The notes beneath the pieces are model-generated. The model saw nothing but the letters and a program-made list of their open reading frames with translations, did no database searches and was not told where the DNA came from. The position numbers were made by a program, and so were the translations under genes. DNA of 64,000 bases, taken from Ulota crispa (Eukaryota; Streptophyta; Bryopsida; Orthotrichales; Orthotrichaceae). Of the stretch, positions 12,105 to 23,510 are shown one piece after another. Location: NCBI GenBank assembly GCA_963920765.1, contig OY987248.1, forward strand, positions 9,768,539-9,832,538. The letters run 5' to 3'. Each line of letters opens with the position of its first letter. Positions within the stretch are counted from its first letter, which is position 1.

Positions 12105-12350
12105 GCCGCGGTGGAGCCACCCACCGCGGCCCATTTCTATTTGTTTGATGGTTGCGAGCGAGTGGGCCGCAGTGGCTGGCGCCACCGCAAGCACCCTTAG
12201 CGGCGACGGTGCTCGCGGTGGCGCTAGCCACCGCGGCCCACTTTTATTTGTGCGCTAGTTAGGGGCAAATGGGCTGCGGTAGGTGGCGCCATCGCAAACA
12301 TCCGTAGCAGCAAGGGTGCTCGCGGTGGCACCACCCACCACGGCCCCGAC
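12105..12350 (+). repeat. GC-rich palindromic tandem repeat
   Basis: In otherwise AT-rich DNA, GC-rich units of about 100 bp recur around GGTGCTCGCGGTGGC (12207 and again about 12317) and TGGCGCCA-CGCAA. Individual units contain inverted pairs such as CCGCGGTGG with CCACCGCGG (12106-12129) and CGCGGTGGC with GCCACCGCG (12213-12236). It sits inside the methyltransferase pseudogene between coding segments, so it is probably an intronic insertion. It is rich in CG and CCGCGG sites. Confidence 0.7.
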
Positions 12351-14621
12351 TAAACTTATTGTTGATTGTGATTTGTTAGGTTGCTGTGCGTGGTGCCACC
12401 GCAACCCCGTTGCGTGCATTTGCTATTCATGATGTTTGTGGTTGCAATGGTACCCTTCTAAATATGGTTTCTATTCATGTAGTTGTTCCTAGTGGCAGTT
12501 TGGTACTTCCATTTGTGCTCTTGCAGTTGACATTTGGTTGTCATTCATTTGCACTACAGCAAGAAATCTCATCTGCCGCTAACCTTGATCTTTGAATTTA
12601 TACTGAGAGCACGCCGTTGGATCAAAATTCTACAAAGGCCGCTGCTGATGTCATGAGGGCTGGTGCAAAGGAGATGGAGAGGACACAAGTCTAGAAGATC
12701 ATGAAGCTTATTGCTGCGGCAAACCCTGCTAATGACAAGGAATTTTTGTTAGAGGTAATGTGTGTAGCCTTTACTTTGTTGTTTAAGCAGATCTCATTTT
12801 GACTCATTGATTTCTAATTATCTAATTGTTCTTCAGGTTGAGAAGCACTAAAGCTCAAACGTTGTTCCGGAAATGACACTCAATAAACTGCAAATTGTGG
12901 CTAGTTGTGCTACCACAGCGCATCATAAGACTAAATTTCTCAAGTGGTGGAATTTGAGTATACCATTTAGAGAGTCAAGGCGTTTTCCACCAAAGCCTGT
13001 TGTCAATGAACCACTGAAATCTTTTCTTGGGAAATGTGTATGGTACGCGGGGGTATGTACTTTATGTTTACATCAAACCAATACTCTTCATTTGATTCGT
13101 CATTTGTCTGGGTCACTGATTTAGGTTGTGCATGTAAATTTTGCTTTGTATTTATTGCCTTTTGGATCTTCTAGTATTTTAAGCGTCCATCATGTTTTAT
13201 TGCAAGTTAAAGATGCCGCCGTCAATTTCTATGAGAATGTGTTGAAGAAAGACAACATTCAGGTGGATATGGCTTCGTCACTTGAGCCAAAGTCTCTTCT
13301 AGAGTATATTGAGGGATGGAGACTCAAAATTTGGGACCAAGCGTACTTGGGTGTCCTTTGAAGCTCAAATAGTTTTAAAAGAGGCGACAGCTTTAACAAC
13401 GTTGAAGGTTGCAAACAGGTGGTACAACGGTTGTTGTTTTGGTAAGCTTTGAGTTATTGTCAAAGTTCTTATTCATTCATCATGGGTCTGCTTATTAAAC
13501 TTTATCGGTTGAAGTGTGGTACAGGCCAAATGTCTTGCATTTGTGGTTCATTGGCTAGTGTGTTTTGTGTTAGGTATTGATTGGGAGATATTTACCTCTT
13601 CAGTGGATTGTCTCATAATCATCGCCTGCAAACTTGAGTTTTAGTAATTAGTTGCCTATCTCAAAAGTTTCAGTACTCTTCCATGCATTGATGTTTGGTT
13701 GTGCACATTTTGGCATTAGGTACTTCAAGTATGAATTGGTTAAGAAAAAATCACTTTCTTACAAGTTTTTGCCTCTGTTCCTATCCTTGTGGCTTGACCG
13801 TACTTCATCTAAGTTCATGTTCACTGTTGGCCAAGTGAAACTCTTTACTACCGCTCAATTGGACAGCAGTGCTTGGTTCTTAGAGTGCAGCATTGACTTT
13901 ACACATCCCTCGGAGGTAACTCTTTGCAAATCTCTAGAAGGTGTTGGAGCTATTGACTTGAACCTACCTAAATTTGCCGGGTTGAGTGATGAGGCTAAAG
14001 CAAAGGCCATAGAGAAGCGCACGGCTGCAAATGCCAAAAAAACACTAAAGGAGAAGAATGCCGTGGCGCTTAAGGCTGAGAAAGAAGTAGAGAAGAGGAA
14101 GAAGATGGAAAAGCATGCTGCTGAGAAGGAGAAGGGTCCAAAAGGAAAGGCAAAGGTGATGAAGGCGCTGGCAGATGTCGCTCTAGAGCTTCCTTCTCAA
14201 ACTCCTTTTTAGATTCCTTTTCAAACCCCTTCTTAGACCCCTTCTTAGACCCCGAGTTTGCAAATGCAAACTCATTCTTAGCCAGCTCTGAAGAAAAAGA
14301 GCCAGCTTATTGAGCTTACTAATGACAAGGATATCATCATGCAAGGCTCTTAGGTTATTTCCATAGATGCTATCGTTGATGCCAATGTGCAGGAGTTGAT
14401 CTTGAATGTCTCTATGAGTGACGTGGTGGATGATATGGAGCTTCAGGGTCCAAATAACTACACCAAGGTCATGGACTTCCTTAGGAAGGTGCGTAATTGT
14501 TGTCTTCTTCTTCTCCCTCACTTCAAGTTTGACTATTTTGGAAGTTCTGTTTTTATTTCCTTACATCTATTCCATTACCACCTTTGCCAATTATTGAAAG
14601 GGTGATATGGCTTTTGTAGGC

Positions 14622-14970
14622 TACTGGCAACAAAGGGCGATGCAAAGCAAGGAAGGTGGATGTTGACGCTGTTGTTGACCTAATCATTGTCGATTGCCCG
14701 GAGAATCTTACAATTCCAATGATTTCTACTTCACCAACGGACAAACCTTTATGGAATTTGGATTTAAAACATGATTTTATGAACGCCGCGTTTGCTTTTG
14801 CCGAAAAGCATTTGCACGACAATGGGGTCATATTTGTTGTGCACTCTTTCAGCATTAGTGCTAAGTCTTGTATTGCAGGTTTGTGCAATATGTATGCTAT
14901 GGTAAAGAAGAAGGAGTGGCAGGCAATGAACCGTCTTCACCTAGCTTCTACTGTTCACAAATCAAAGACT
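14622..14970 (+). other. Methyltransferase motif IV exon of the pseudogene
   Basis: This exon is bounded by TTTGTAG before 14622 and GTAAGC after 14970. It is fully open for 116 codons: VDAVVDLIIVDCPENLT, then DKPLWNLDLKHDFMNAA, then HLHDNGVIFVVHSFS. DLIIVDCPE occupies the place of the catalytic D-P-P-Y/W of N6/N4 methyltransferases, with the two prolines reduced to one. The following strand (NGVIFVVHS) matches the usual G-G-x-L/I-x-V-F strand after motif IV. Confidence 0.55.
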
Positions 14971-16007
14971 GTAAGCTCGTTGTATCCTTTACTCCTTCCC
15001 TTATGTTCTAGTTCTTTTTGAATTTGTTCCTCATTCCTAGCGTGATGAATTCTTTGGTTCATTGCAGACCCAGAAGTTTGCGGCTACATTGTTGGTGAAA
15101 GACCTTAGGATGGAAAGGCAATCAAACTTTGGTTTTTGCTATACCAAGGCGTTGGAGAGCTTGGGTACTGACGTCGGGACAGATGACATGCTCCTAAATC
15201 TCCTTGGTTTTAACGGTTTGGCAAAACATGGGTCCATCCTTTGGAAAGGACAGCGGGAAAGGGTGCTCGCTTTTATTAGCTGTTTATTGAAGCTGCTTTA
15301 GCGTATGAAGACATGGTTGTTGACTGTACTATGTCAACTAGTTAGTTTTTACTTCATATCTTTCTATTGGTCTAAATCCATCAGTTTCCTATGATATTGA
15401 TTTTCCTCATTTTTGATTCTTTTATCAGGAGCGTCCATTGCCACTTGCTGTGCAAGTGGATGTAGTGTACTTGCTTTGGAGGCCAACAATGCTATATTTC
15501 AAGCTCTTCTTTGCTCCTTGATCCAGCTTTCACATGCTGCACCTGCTCTAATTGAGACAGAGACACTGCTAGAGAATCCTATGTCTAAGATCCGGATACT
15601 GCTATCATAGTTCCAATGCAGCTTGTGTGCAAGGCTGAAGCTAGTAAGTAAGTGGTTTTTGTAACCTGTATCCTTGTATACCATTCATTTTCATTTGGTA
15701 GTTGATAATGATTTTGACCTTGTGTTTCTTGTGCTTGTTCAGCCAAGCAGAAATGAAGCAGAGGAAGAAATCTAAAAGCAAGACTATTCTTGATGAGTGG
15801 ATTAGCCTAGATAAGACCTTTCTTTATCCATCTTACGCAATGGAAATAGGTGACACTTTTGCAAAATTTGGTACAAAAAAGCCTTCCATGAAACCTCCTA
15901 AGTACTCCGTTGATGTCTTAGAATGCATGGATGTAATGGCAATTGAAGGACGGAGGGATTCCTTGGACCATATTACTTCTGACTCTACTTCTGACTCTTC
16001 ATTCTAG

Positions 16008-17924
16008 TAATACCTAACATTTTGAATTTCATTGAAGTTTAGTGAGGTTATCTCACTTGTGATATATCTATATTCTATGGAGTTTGTTCTCTTATTGTTT
16101 CATTTTCAAAACCTCTTTTCTTCTCCATTTTCTCTTATCTTTTACCCAAATGGTTTGGAAACCTCTATTAAATTTGGATGCATGTTTATATTGTGGTATT
16201 AACTATGACACCTCTATTCCTTGCATTTTTTTTATAAAAATTATTTGTTAACCCTCTTCTTTGCCCTAAACCCTTATCCCACGGTCATAGGCATTAACTA
16301 CATTTGTTATAAACCTGGAAGCATGGTTATAGGTTCCCTTGTATTGTGTTCAAGGAAATAATTTCTCGCTCAAAGGCTTGCCCGCTAGCAACCCTGATGG
16401 TATATTGATTCTAGAACACATGTGTCATTAGTACAAAGACTAAAATAATGAGGAGCCGGCAACCTTCACAAACTATGTACAAATATGGTACTTTTTGCAT
16501 GGAATTTGGGTGTCTAAACGGCAACATGAAAACTTGAGATTTTGCAGATTTTTGGTAGGTGGTATATTGATTATAGAATGCATTTGTCACTAATATAATG
16601 ACTAAAAATACAATTAATTCCTCATTGAGAAGTTTTTTGGAGCTTCATAATGGAATAGAAGGAGTATGTGTTAAGATGCTAAGCAAATGAAATAGAGCTT
16701 GAGATACAAATTTATCAAGTTAGATAAGTTAGGATTGAATGTGAACATTTGGTTGTTGCTGTATGATTGGGCATTGTGTTCTTTGTGTAGAGTGGATCTT
16801 CCAACTCAACTATAAATTAATGATGTAAAGAGGATGGTCCACACTAGGTTCCACATCCTAGGATGCATGACACTTATAACCAACAACTCCCAATTCAAGT
16901 GGTGAGTTTAAGGTTTTGTCAAAAAAAAATTATCAAAAATTCAAGTCCAAGATGAAGCTTAGGGTTTGTCCCACTTGGTGGTGGAATTACTTTTGAGCTA
17001 ATGGATATATGTGGTATGCTTTCGCATTTCTTGTTCGACCAATAATTGTTAGTTATAAGAGTCATGCACTATAGCATCGTAAGTCCCACTTCAATCCAAG
17101 ATTCCAACTTTGTTAAGTTACAAAGAGGAAAAAAAACACACCAAAGACAACCTTGAATACTTTAAGCAAAAACAATTGGGCTTGGGCTTAAAATTGGAGT
17201 TTCTATTTTGCTTGACCCAACTAACACTATATTCAACAAATCAGGACATTCACTACATTTGGAAACTACCGGGGATCAAGTGGTTGAATGCCTAAAAGCA
17301 CAGTGTAGAGATAACCATGTGCACAATTGCTTGTGAATATGGAGGCAAGCATTCTAGAAAATTTTATAAAATTGAAAAACACAAACAAATATGGTAGGAA
17401 AATTTCACACCAAGCAGTGGTGACGGTGGATTTCACAAGACATCAAAGTTTCACAATTTATTGATTACAAGAATGTCATGTCTCTCACTAATTATCAATG
17501 ATTTTTTAGGCTAAACTTCACCCTCCTATTTTCTACCTTTTTATCTCCCTCTCCCCTTTTGAATTTCAAGTGACTTTTTCACCCTCTCTTTCCACGCCTT
17601 TTCTTCTCCCCCCTCTTTTTTGAATTTCAAATTTTAAGCAATTGATAGACACCCAATGTTTGACACCTAATATTTCATAATAAAGAATATTGAACTTTTG
17701 ATGTTAATAAAGAAATACTTTGCTTCAAAAACACTTAAAGCTTTACAAAACAGATAGCAATCAAATCATAAACAAAATCCCACTTTCTTAAACAGCAAAA
17801 ATTCCAAAAAAATGTTACATGCATCCCTAAGCATACAATCATGGATGTGAGAGTTGAAATGGTGAGAATTGCCAAATCCCAATTCTAAGATCCATACTAA
17901 GATATATTCATACTTGGCTCTAAC
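16008..17924. other. Gene-free AT-rich DNA
   Basis: No open frame with protein-like composition is seen. A related sentence, GTATATTGATT..TAGAA..CAT.TGTCA..A, occurs at about 16400 and 16560, suggesting an old local duplication. Confidence 0.5.
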
Positions 17925-18846
17925 CCCCAGAGGACCAACTGTCCCCTTGGTGAACAAATGGATTTCGGGCATTCACCTACATCTAAACTAGTTTTTGTGA
18001 TTTTTTGAAACTTTTATTGAAGGTGGGGAATTCAAAGATCTATGTGGGCATCTAATTTTTTCTTCATTCCAACATTTAATGAAGAAGTTATCAAGAATTT
18101 TCCAAAACTAGGGAGTAAGGGCAATTTGGGTAGGGCCTCTCTTTTGTAAGTGGGTGTTGACTCCAAAGAGGGTTACCTCTTATGGGCACAAGGTGTGGAT
18201 ACTTGGGCAAAGGAGAGTGGAGTGGAAGGTGCCCTTTTTGGGGGATTCCCAACCCTCCATTCCTTTTGCCCCTTGTAAAATTTGGTATTTTAATATTTGA
18301 AGTGGTTTGTGTGCTTGTTTTTTGACCTTTTTTTTCCCCAACTTGTAGTAGACTAAGATTCCTTGATTTTACCATTTGGATTAAATTAATATAGATTTTT
18401 GAATTTTACATAAACCCTCCAATTTTGCCCAGTGTATTTGCAAATTTCATGGCCTTTCAACATTCAAAGATTTTTTGAAGTATGTTGTACACCTCCAGTT
18501 CATTTGATAATACTCCCACATGTACCTAATTGGGTCTTCTACATGGAGCAATTAAACCTCAACTTTGTGTAAAGCAATTTTTTTACTATAAGAGTGGTAA
18601 AAGGCTTTTGAGATTTTTGGGCAAGAAGGAAAAATATTTGTTTTTGTCACTTTAGATGTAAATATCTCAATCCTTTCCATCTACAACAAGCTGATTTTTT
18701 TCTCCACAATTACCTTCCACAGTCTAGGGCAAGATCAGACAATTGGATTTTCATAGAAAACCTGTTTTTCTACCTTTCTACTCATTCCCCTAAAAATGAC
18801 AATTTTTGATGAGTTTCACAGAAAAAAAGGCTTTATCTTTTAAAGG
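17925..18846. mobile_element. TTAA-bounded piggyBac-like element, copy 1
   Basis: The left end reads CTAA then CCCCCAGAGGACCAACTG, and the right end reads GGCTTTATCTTTTAAAGG then TTAA, both degenerate versions of the family termini. The interior is the reverse complement of copies at 23511 and 46668: shared words include CCTCCAATTTTGCCCAGTG, AAATTTCATGGCCTT and GGCAAGATC. It is non-coding and about 920 bp. Confidence 0.65.
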
Positions 18847-19107
18847 TTAAAAATGATAGTAGCAAAGGAAAATTAAATGCATTTGAACACTCCTTTAGAT
18901 TGTATTCACATTGCTAATACCCCTCCTACCACCAAGTGTGAACATACCTTAGTCAACTTAATGACTAGTCACATTCCTAGAAGTTGTACCACTCAATTTC
19001 TAAATTTTCTTGACCTATTAAATTTGAAAATTTCTCAATCAATCAATTATGAGATTTCAATAGGACTTAAGATGTGGAACGTATTGGGAACCACCTTTAA
19101 AGTTCAA

Positions 19108-19871
19108 CCCCTAAGCCTCTAGCTAAGAAAATCTAGCATACCTCCAATATGGAACCTTCACCACATTCCCTCAGTTTTAGAAAGTTGAACAAGTATTCAC
19201 ACAATCCAAACCAGTCATTCTATACCCAACTATAAATCAAAAGTTTAAGGCTAGTTTGATTTCAAATCCAAGTAAATTTGCAAAATCCCCACCGTTGAGA
19301 ATCTCATATTTGTTAATTTGGGTAACAATTCACAATATGGATTTTGGACTTTGATGTGATTTTTTCCCCAAAAAAAATACCTAATGGTTGATCCCATGAG
19401 ACCTTGTCTAGCTATACTTGATGGAGAAAAAACTCCTCAAATGGAAAAAAACTCCAAAACTTATGGTCATCAAAATAAGTGGATCTAGCTGGCTCACTAC
19501 TTTAGAGTTATAAAAACCTTGTCCAATCGAGAGAAAAAAAAGTGACACATCACCAACCTTCTCCCCTATAGATGGGAGTGTGGGCTTCCAACCCATCCCA
19601 TCCAACATTCCTCCATCCACAATGCAGTGTACAATGCCTATATACACTCCCACTAATAGTTTTAATATTAAAAATCGTAAATTCAAATGTTTGGGTGCAA
19701 AATCTAGAGGCTTCAAGAAACAACAAGTCGTTCCAAAAATTTTGTTGGACTTTTAGTTTTATTTGAACTTGAGTGGCAAACCAAAACTTGAGCATACAAT
19801 ACCTTTTTTATCTACTTTTACACCTCCAAGAACCACATTTGGCCATATTGGGCTCTTTGGTCCTTTGGGGG
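19108..19871. mobile_element. TTAA-bounded piggyBac-like element, copy 2
   Basis: The right end TTTGGTCCTTTGGGGG is followed by TTAA (19872-19875). The left end is preceded by a decayed site TCAA (19104-19107) and begins CCCCTAAGCC. The right terminus is clear; the left is inferred. Confidence 0.45.
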
Positions 19872-20579
19872 TTAAATGTGATGATGGAGCACACCTGATT
19901 GATGGAGGAGAGGTTAAGACCTGGAATTATTGAATTGTGTAAGGATGGGATGTGGACCTTCTGGTGTTGCTAAGCTTACTGAACGTTTTCATGTGCCTTC
20001 ATAAAAAGCAGCGACAGGGACTCGTCTAGCAGAGCGTCCTTGTCAGCCCAGTTGGCCCAGACTCATGTATCACGTTGCGCGCCCTTAGAACTTCTTCAAT
20101 ACTTTTAACACCAATTATCGGTATCTTTGACATCAAAATTCAGCTTTTTGGACACCACATTCGATGTGTAGTTATGATTGCAGTGGTATGATACATTTGC
20201 TTGTTTGTGTTCAATGCCTCAAAATCCTCTGCACTTTGATCCAAAAACTTGCAAAAAACGGTAACTTTGAGATATGATTGTTCAGATGGAAAAATGTGAA
20301 AGGATTGAAAAAGGCGACTAACAAATTACTCATGGGTTAAATGCTAGTTAACTTTAAACATTAGTGGAGGAGAATTTGCATTTAGACAAGCCACCTTGAA
20401 GTAAGCGAGCAAAAATAGTATAATTATGGATTGTTAATTGAATTTGCATTTTTTTTAATTTCACATACCAGAAATACTTGTAAGACAGCTTACAATCATT
20501 GCTACAAAATATTACGTTTCACCTCCTCCAAAGAATCTATTTATATAACAAAATACGATTTACTTATTTGGCGATCCTT

Positions 20580-21010
20580 TTACTGTAATATTTTTACTGC
20601 GTGTGTAAATAAACTTGCATGGATAAAAATTTGGTTGGGTAAAAAAATTACATATGTTAAAATTTATGTAGGTAAAAACTTGCATGAGAACAAAAAGTAT
20701 GGGTAAAAAATTGTATGTGCAAAAAAATGCATGAGTAAATAACAAAAAATGTAACAAAATTGTGTGGGTAAAAAATATAAATACTAAAAAATTGCGTAAA
20801 TAATTATTATGTTGTTAAATTTTTTGTGTTGGTAGAAAACTAATAACAAATATTTGTGTGAGAATTTGTAATGTTCCTTTTATTGCATGGGTAAAAAACT
20901 CTATGGGTACAATATTGAACAAAAAATGCTTTGCTACAAGGGAATTTTTTGTAAACAAAGACAAATGTTTAGTGCATGGGTAAAATTTGAAATTAAATTG
21001 TACTAACAAA
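20580..21010 (+). repeat. Degenerate GGGTAAAAAATT repeat
   Basis: Variants of TGCATGGGTAAAAAATTTG recur every 20-40 bases in this AT-rich stretch (for example 20636, 20671, 20700, 20728, 20768, 20890, 20978). The period is irregular. The open frames across it are by-products of the repeat. Confidence 0.55.
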
Positions 21011-21382
21011 AAATCTTGTAGAGGAAATGTTTTGCATAATTGGGCTTGATATTATTTTGCGTCCCATCGGACTGATGGGTGCCTATACTAGTTGTTCAAT
21101 AAAAAAAGATGAAACATACACAAGTTCTAGATGAGAGTGAATCCAACATTGTGAATGTAAGGGTGATTGTCCAAATTTGGACAAAGCTCTTCCTTGATGC
21201 AAGACATGTTGAGGAATTATTTGGCAATCTTGTTGCTCCAAAAGTGGATATTAAGCTAAGAGTTTATTGTAAATCAAATTTCATAGACATGAACAGTATG
21301 TGATTTTTTTCGTATTTTATTCATTTGACAATGTTTATCCATTTCTTGAAATACATGTATATGTGTGTGTATGTATATAAAT

Positions 21383-21628
21383 AGGAAATTGCTAAAGCCA
21401 CAACCTTGGTGAGCATGCAATTTGAGAATTTGATATTTTTGTTTTTTATTCAAGTTGTCCATCATTCATTCAGTCATGACATTATCACCTCCTTAAAGAA
21501 AGAAGGACATTTGAATACAATTTTTTGTTGAACTTTTATTGCACCTTTGCTACTTTTTTTAAGTATTAATGCTTTAAGTAAATCAAGAGTCTATTTTTTT
21601 AATTTCCAAGGTTTTAGCAATTCCCTAT
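21383..21628. mobile_element. MITE, GGGAATTGCTAA family, copy 1
   Basis: The left end is GGAAATTGCTAAAGCCACAA; the right end is GGTTTTAGCAATTCCC, its approximate inverted complement. The element lies between TA-rich microsatellite on its left and the TATACA array on its right. With TA at both borders it fits a Tc1/mariner-type (Stowaway-like) element, though the superfamily is not certain. Confidence 0.7.
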
Positions 21629-21760
21629 CTATACATATACATATATACATATAAACATATATATATATACATATATACATATACATATATACATATACAT
21701 ATATACATATACATATATATATACATATATACATATACATATATACATATACATATATAT
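21629..21760. repeat. (TATACA)n microsatellite
   Basis: About 130 bases made of ATACATAT and TATATA units. It separates two copies of the same MITE, and the open frame across it (repeated Tyr/Ile/Met/Cys) is meaningless. Confidence 0.95.
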
Positions 21761-22127
21761 AGGGAATTGCTAATGCCACACCCTTGTGAGCATGTAATTT
21801 GAGTGTTTAATGATATTTTATTTTATTCAAGGAGTTCATTATTCATTCAATCATGACATTACCACCTCTTTGAAAGAAAGAAGAACAAAAACAAAATTTT
21901 TGTTCAACTTTTATTTCACCATTTCTATTTTTTGGAAGTATTTTTGTTTTAAGTAATTCAAACATCCTATATTTTTAGTTTCAAATTCAAGCACCTCCAT
22001 TTTTTTTTAATATAGCCTTTGAATGAAAGAGGTGAAACAATTTTTTTGATCAAAATAAAAAACCAACATTATATTCTCACATTTCATGCTCAAAGCATAC
22101 CTAGGGGTGTGACTTTACCAATTCCCT
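21761..22127. mobile_element. MITE, GGGAATTGCTAA family, copy 2
   Basis: It begins GGGAATTGCTAATGCCACAC and ends GGGTGTGACTTTACCAATTCCC. The interior matches copy 1 in the same orientation (ATTCATTCAATCATGACATT, then a GAAAGAAAGA-like stretch). It is followed at once by TATCTAGAGAGAGAGAG, again a simple repeat. Confidence 0.7.
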
Positions 22128-23051
22128 ATCTAGAGAGAGAGAGATGGGGACACAAAGATCCATTCCTTAATCACACCCCTCCCACACCATCAATACTTCA
22201 CTAAATCTAAAATTTAAAATTACATATGTTCAAAGCTAACATGAGAATGTATTGGTTTTAGACTAATGGTGAACTTGTAATGATTTTAAAAGCATTTTAA
22301 TTATAATTTGATGCTTTTTCTGAATGATTTTTTATTAACACTTCTCCTAATTTGATTCATGTCAAATTTTAGTGCATTGTGTCCCTCTTTCTATCTACAA
22401 GAGGCTTGCTTGAGTTGAGGCAATTTCAAGCTCTAGAAGGTGGTTAAATGCTAAAAAAGTTGTTGGTGGAAGATTAAAAATTGATGAATATAGTATATTT
22501 GGTAATGCAAAATTGCACTTGGCATGGGTTAAAGGCATGGAGTTGGAATACTCTACATCTCAAAATTTAATGCATGTTTTCACCCTATATAGGCTTTTAA
22601 AATATGTAATTGGTTGTAGATTTGGTGAAAAATTGATTACATAGAGAGGGTTTGAGTGAGGAATGGATCTTTTTGTCCACATCTACATATATATGAATGT
22701 ATGTATAAATAAATATGCATATATATAGATGTATAAGAGAACAACTTTTGATCAATCACAAAATTTAAGAAGATGTTTGAGATGGATTATCAAATGACTA
22801 TGAAAGACGGTCATGGCAAAATTGATTCGTGGTATAGGACCATGATTTATGTGGCTTGGGATAACACAATGTTGTAAGCAATACTAATTCCTAACTAAAT
22901 ATTTCGAGGGAAAAATAGATTTTCATGTACAATACTTCTTAAAATAAAGTTAGTGAGAAATTTTATTGGACAGCTGCAATTTCGTAATATATTGGTGTCC
23001 GAGTTCCTTTACCATTGTGAAGTAAGTCTTCAAGGTTAACAGATAGTGACG

Positions 23052-23140
23052 ACCATTATCCACCATTATCCACCATTATCCACCATTATCCACCATTATC
23101 CACCATTATCCACCATTATCCACCATTATCCACCATTATC
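23052..23140 (+). repeat. 10-bp minisatellite, nine units
   Basis: The unit CACCATTATC is repeated about nine times with no visible substitutions and is flanked on both sides by AGATAG (23041 and 23141). Near-perfect identity means recent expansion. A 10-base period is close to one DNA helical turn. The plus-strand frame through it (repeating IIHHYPPLST) is considered spurious. Confidence 0.95.
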
Positions 23141-23510
23141 AGATAGACAATTGTCATTTATTATCTCAAAGCTTTTTAACGCGTATATACTAAGATTTTT
23201 TATATTTAAATCTCTAGCATTCAATAAGAATGGTATAAAATTTTATGTTTTGTGAAACATGATTTTTTTGGTTTGTTATAGGAAACAAAAATCAACACAA
23301 TTGAAGTTTTTAGATTATTAAAATTCACATGATAAATTTTTAGGAGAAGGCTTCTAATACTTTTACCAAATCAATTTTGTTTTCTAGAGCAATTTGTCCA
23401 TAAAGTTGCATTATTTCATACTATTGTTAGATGAACAAGGAAAAAAAGTTCATAATAAAATGCAAATGTCATTCACTTTTTGGATTACATTCAAAACTTG
23501 TGCTATTTAA

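Larger units (their letters stand above)
10748..16007 (+). pseudogene. Decayed ParB-like / DNA aminomethyltransferase gene
   Basis: This is a multi-exon plus-strand gene relic; many segments join at GT-AG sites. In order: an acidic exon ending DEEDVLDKAET before GTAAGG (10872); a ParB-like segment (about 11302-11678) with YVCDGNYKRLAW, then KTNLVHTLYHVQKYGLLP after an intron; two less clear exons (about 12550-13365); an aromatic-rich exon (about 13722-13918); a Lys/Glu/Ala-rich basic linker (13990-14185); a Q-T-P repeat; an exon with VDLIIVDCPENLT (motif IV position) and HLHDNGVIFVVHSF; an exon with NFGFCYTKALESLGTD; an exon with EDMVVDCTMST joined to GASIATCCASGCSVLALEA (motif I position); and a C-terminal exon (15742-16007) ending SDSTSDSSF. 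Motif IV before motif I is the order of the beta-class N6/N4 DNA methyltransferases, and ParB plus methyltransferase fusions are known in prokaryotic mobile elements. At least nine in-frame stops and several frameshifts show it is dead. Confidence 0.65.

Noticed and set aside
21591-21779. Tyr/Ile/Cys/Met repeat protein
   Set aside because: It is a translation of the TATACA microsatellite.
22900-23200. Minisatellite considered as a CRISPR-like array
   Set aside because: Units are directly adjacent with no spacers, and the surrounding DNA is plant nuclear.
23046-23255. Repeat protein with IIHHYPPLST units
   Set aside because: It is a translation of the 10-bp minisatellite. A 10-base period shifts frame each unit, so the apparent protein repeat only reflects reading three units at a time.
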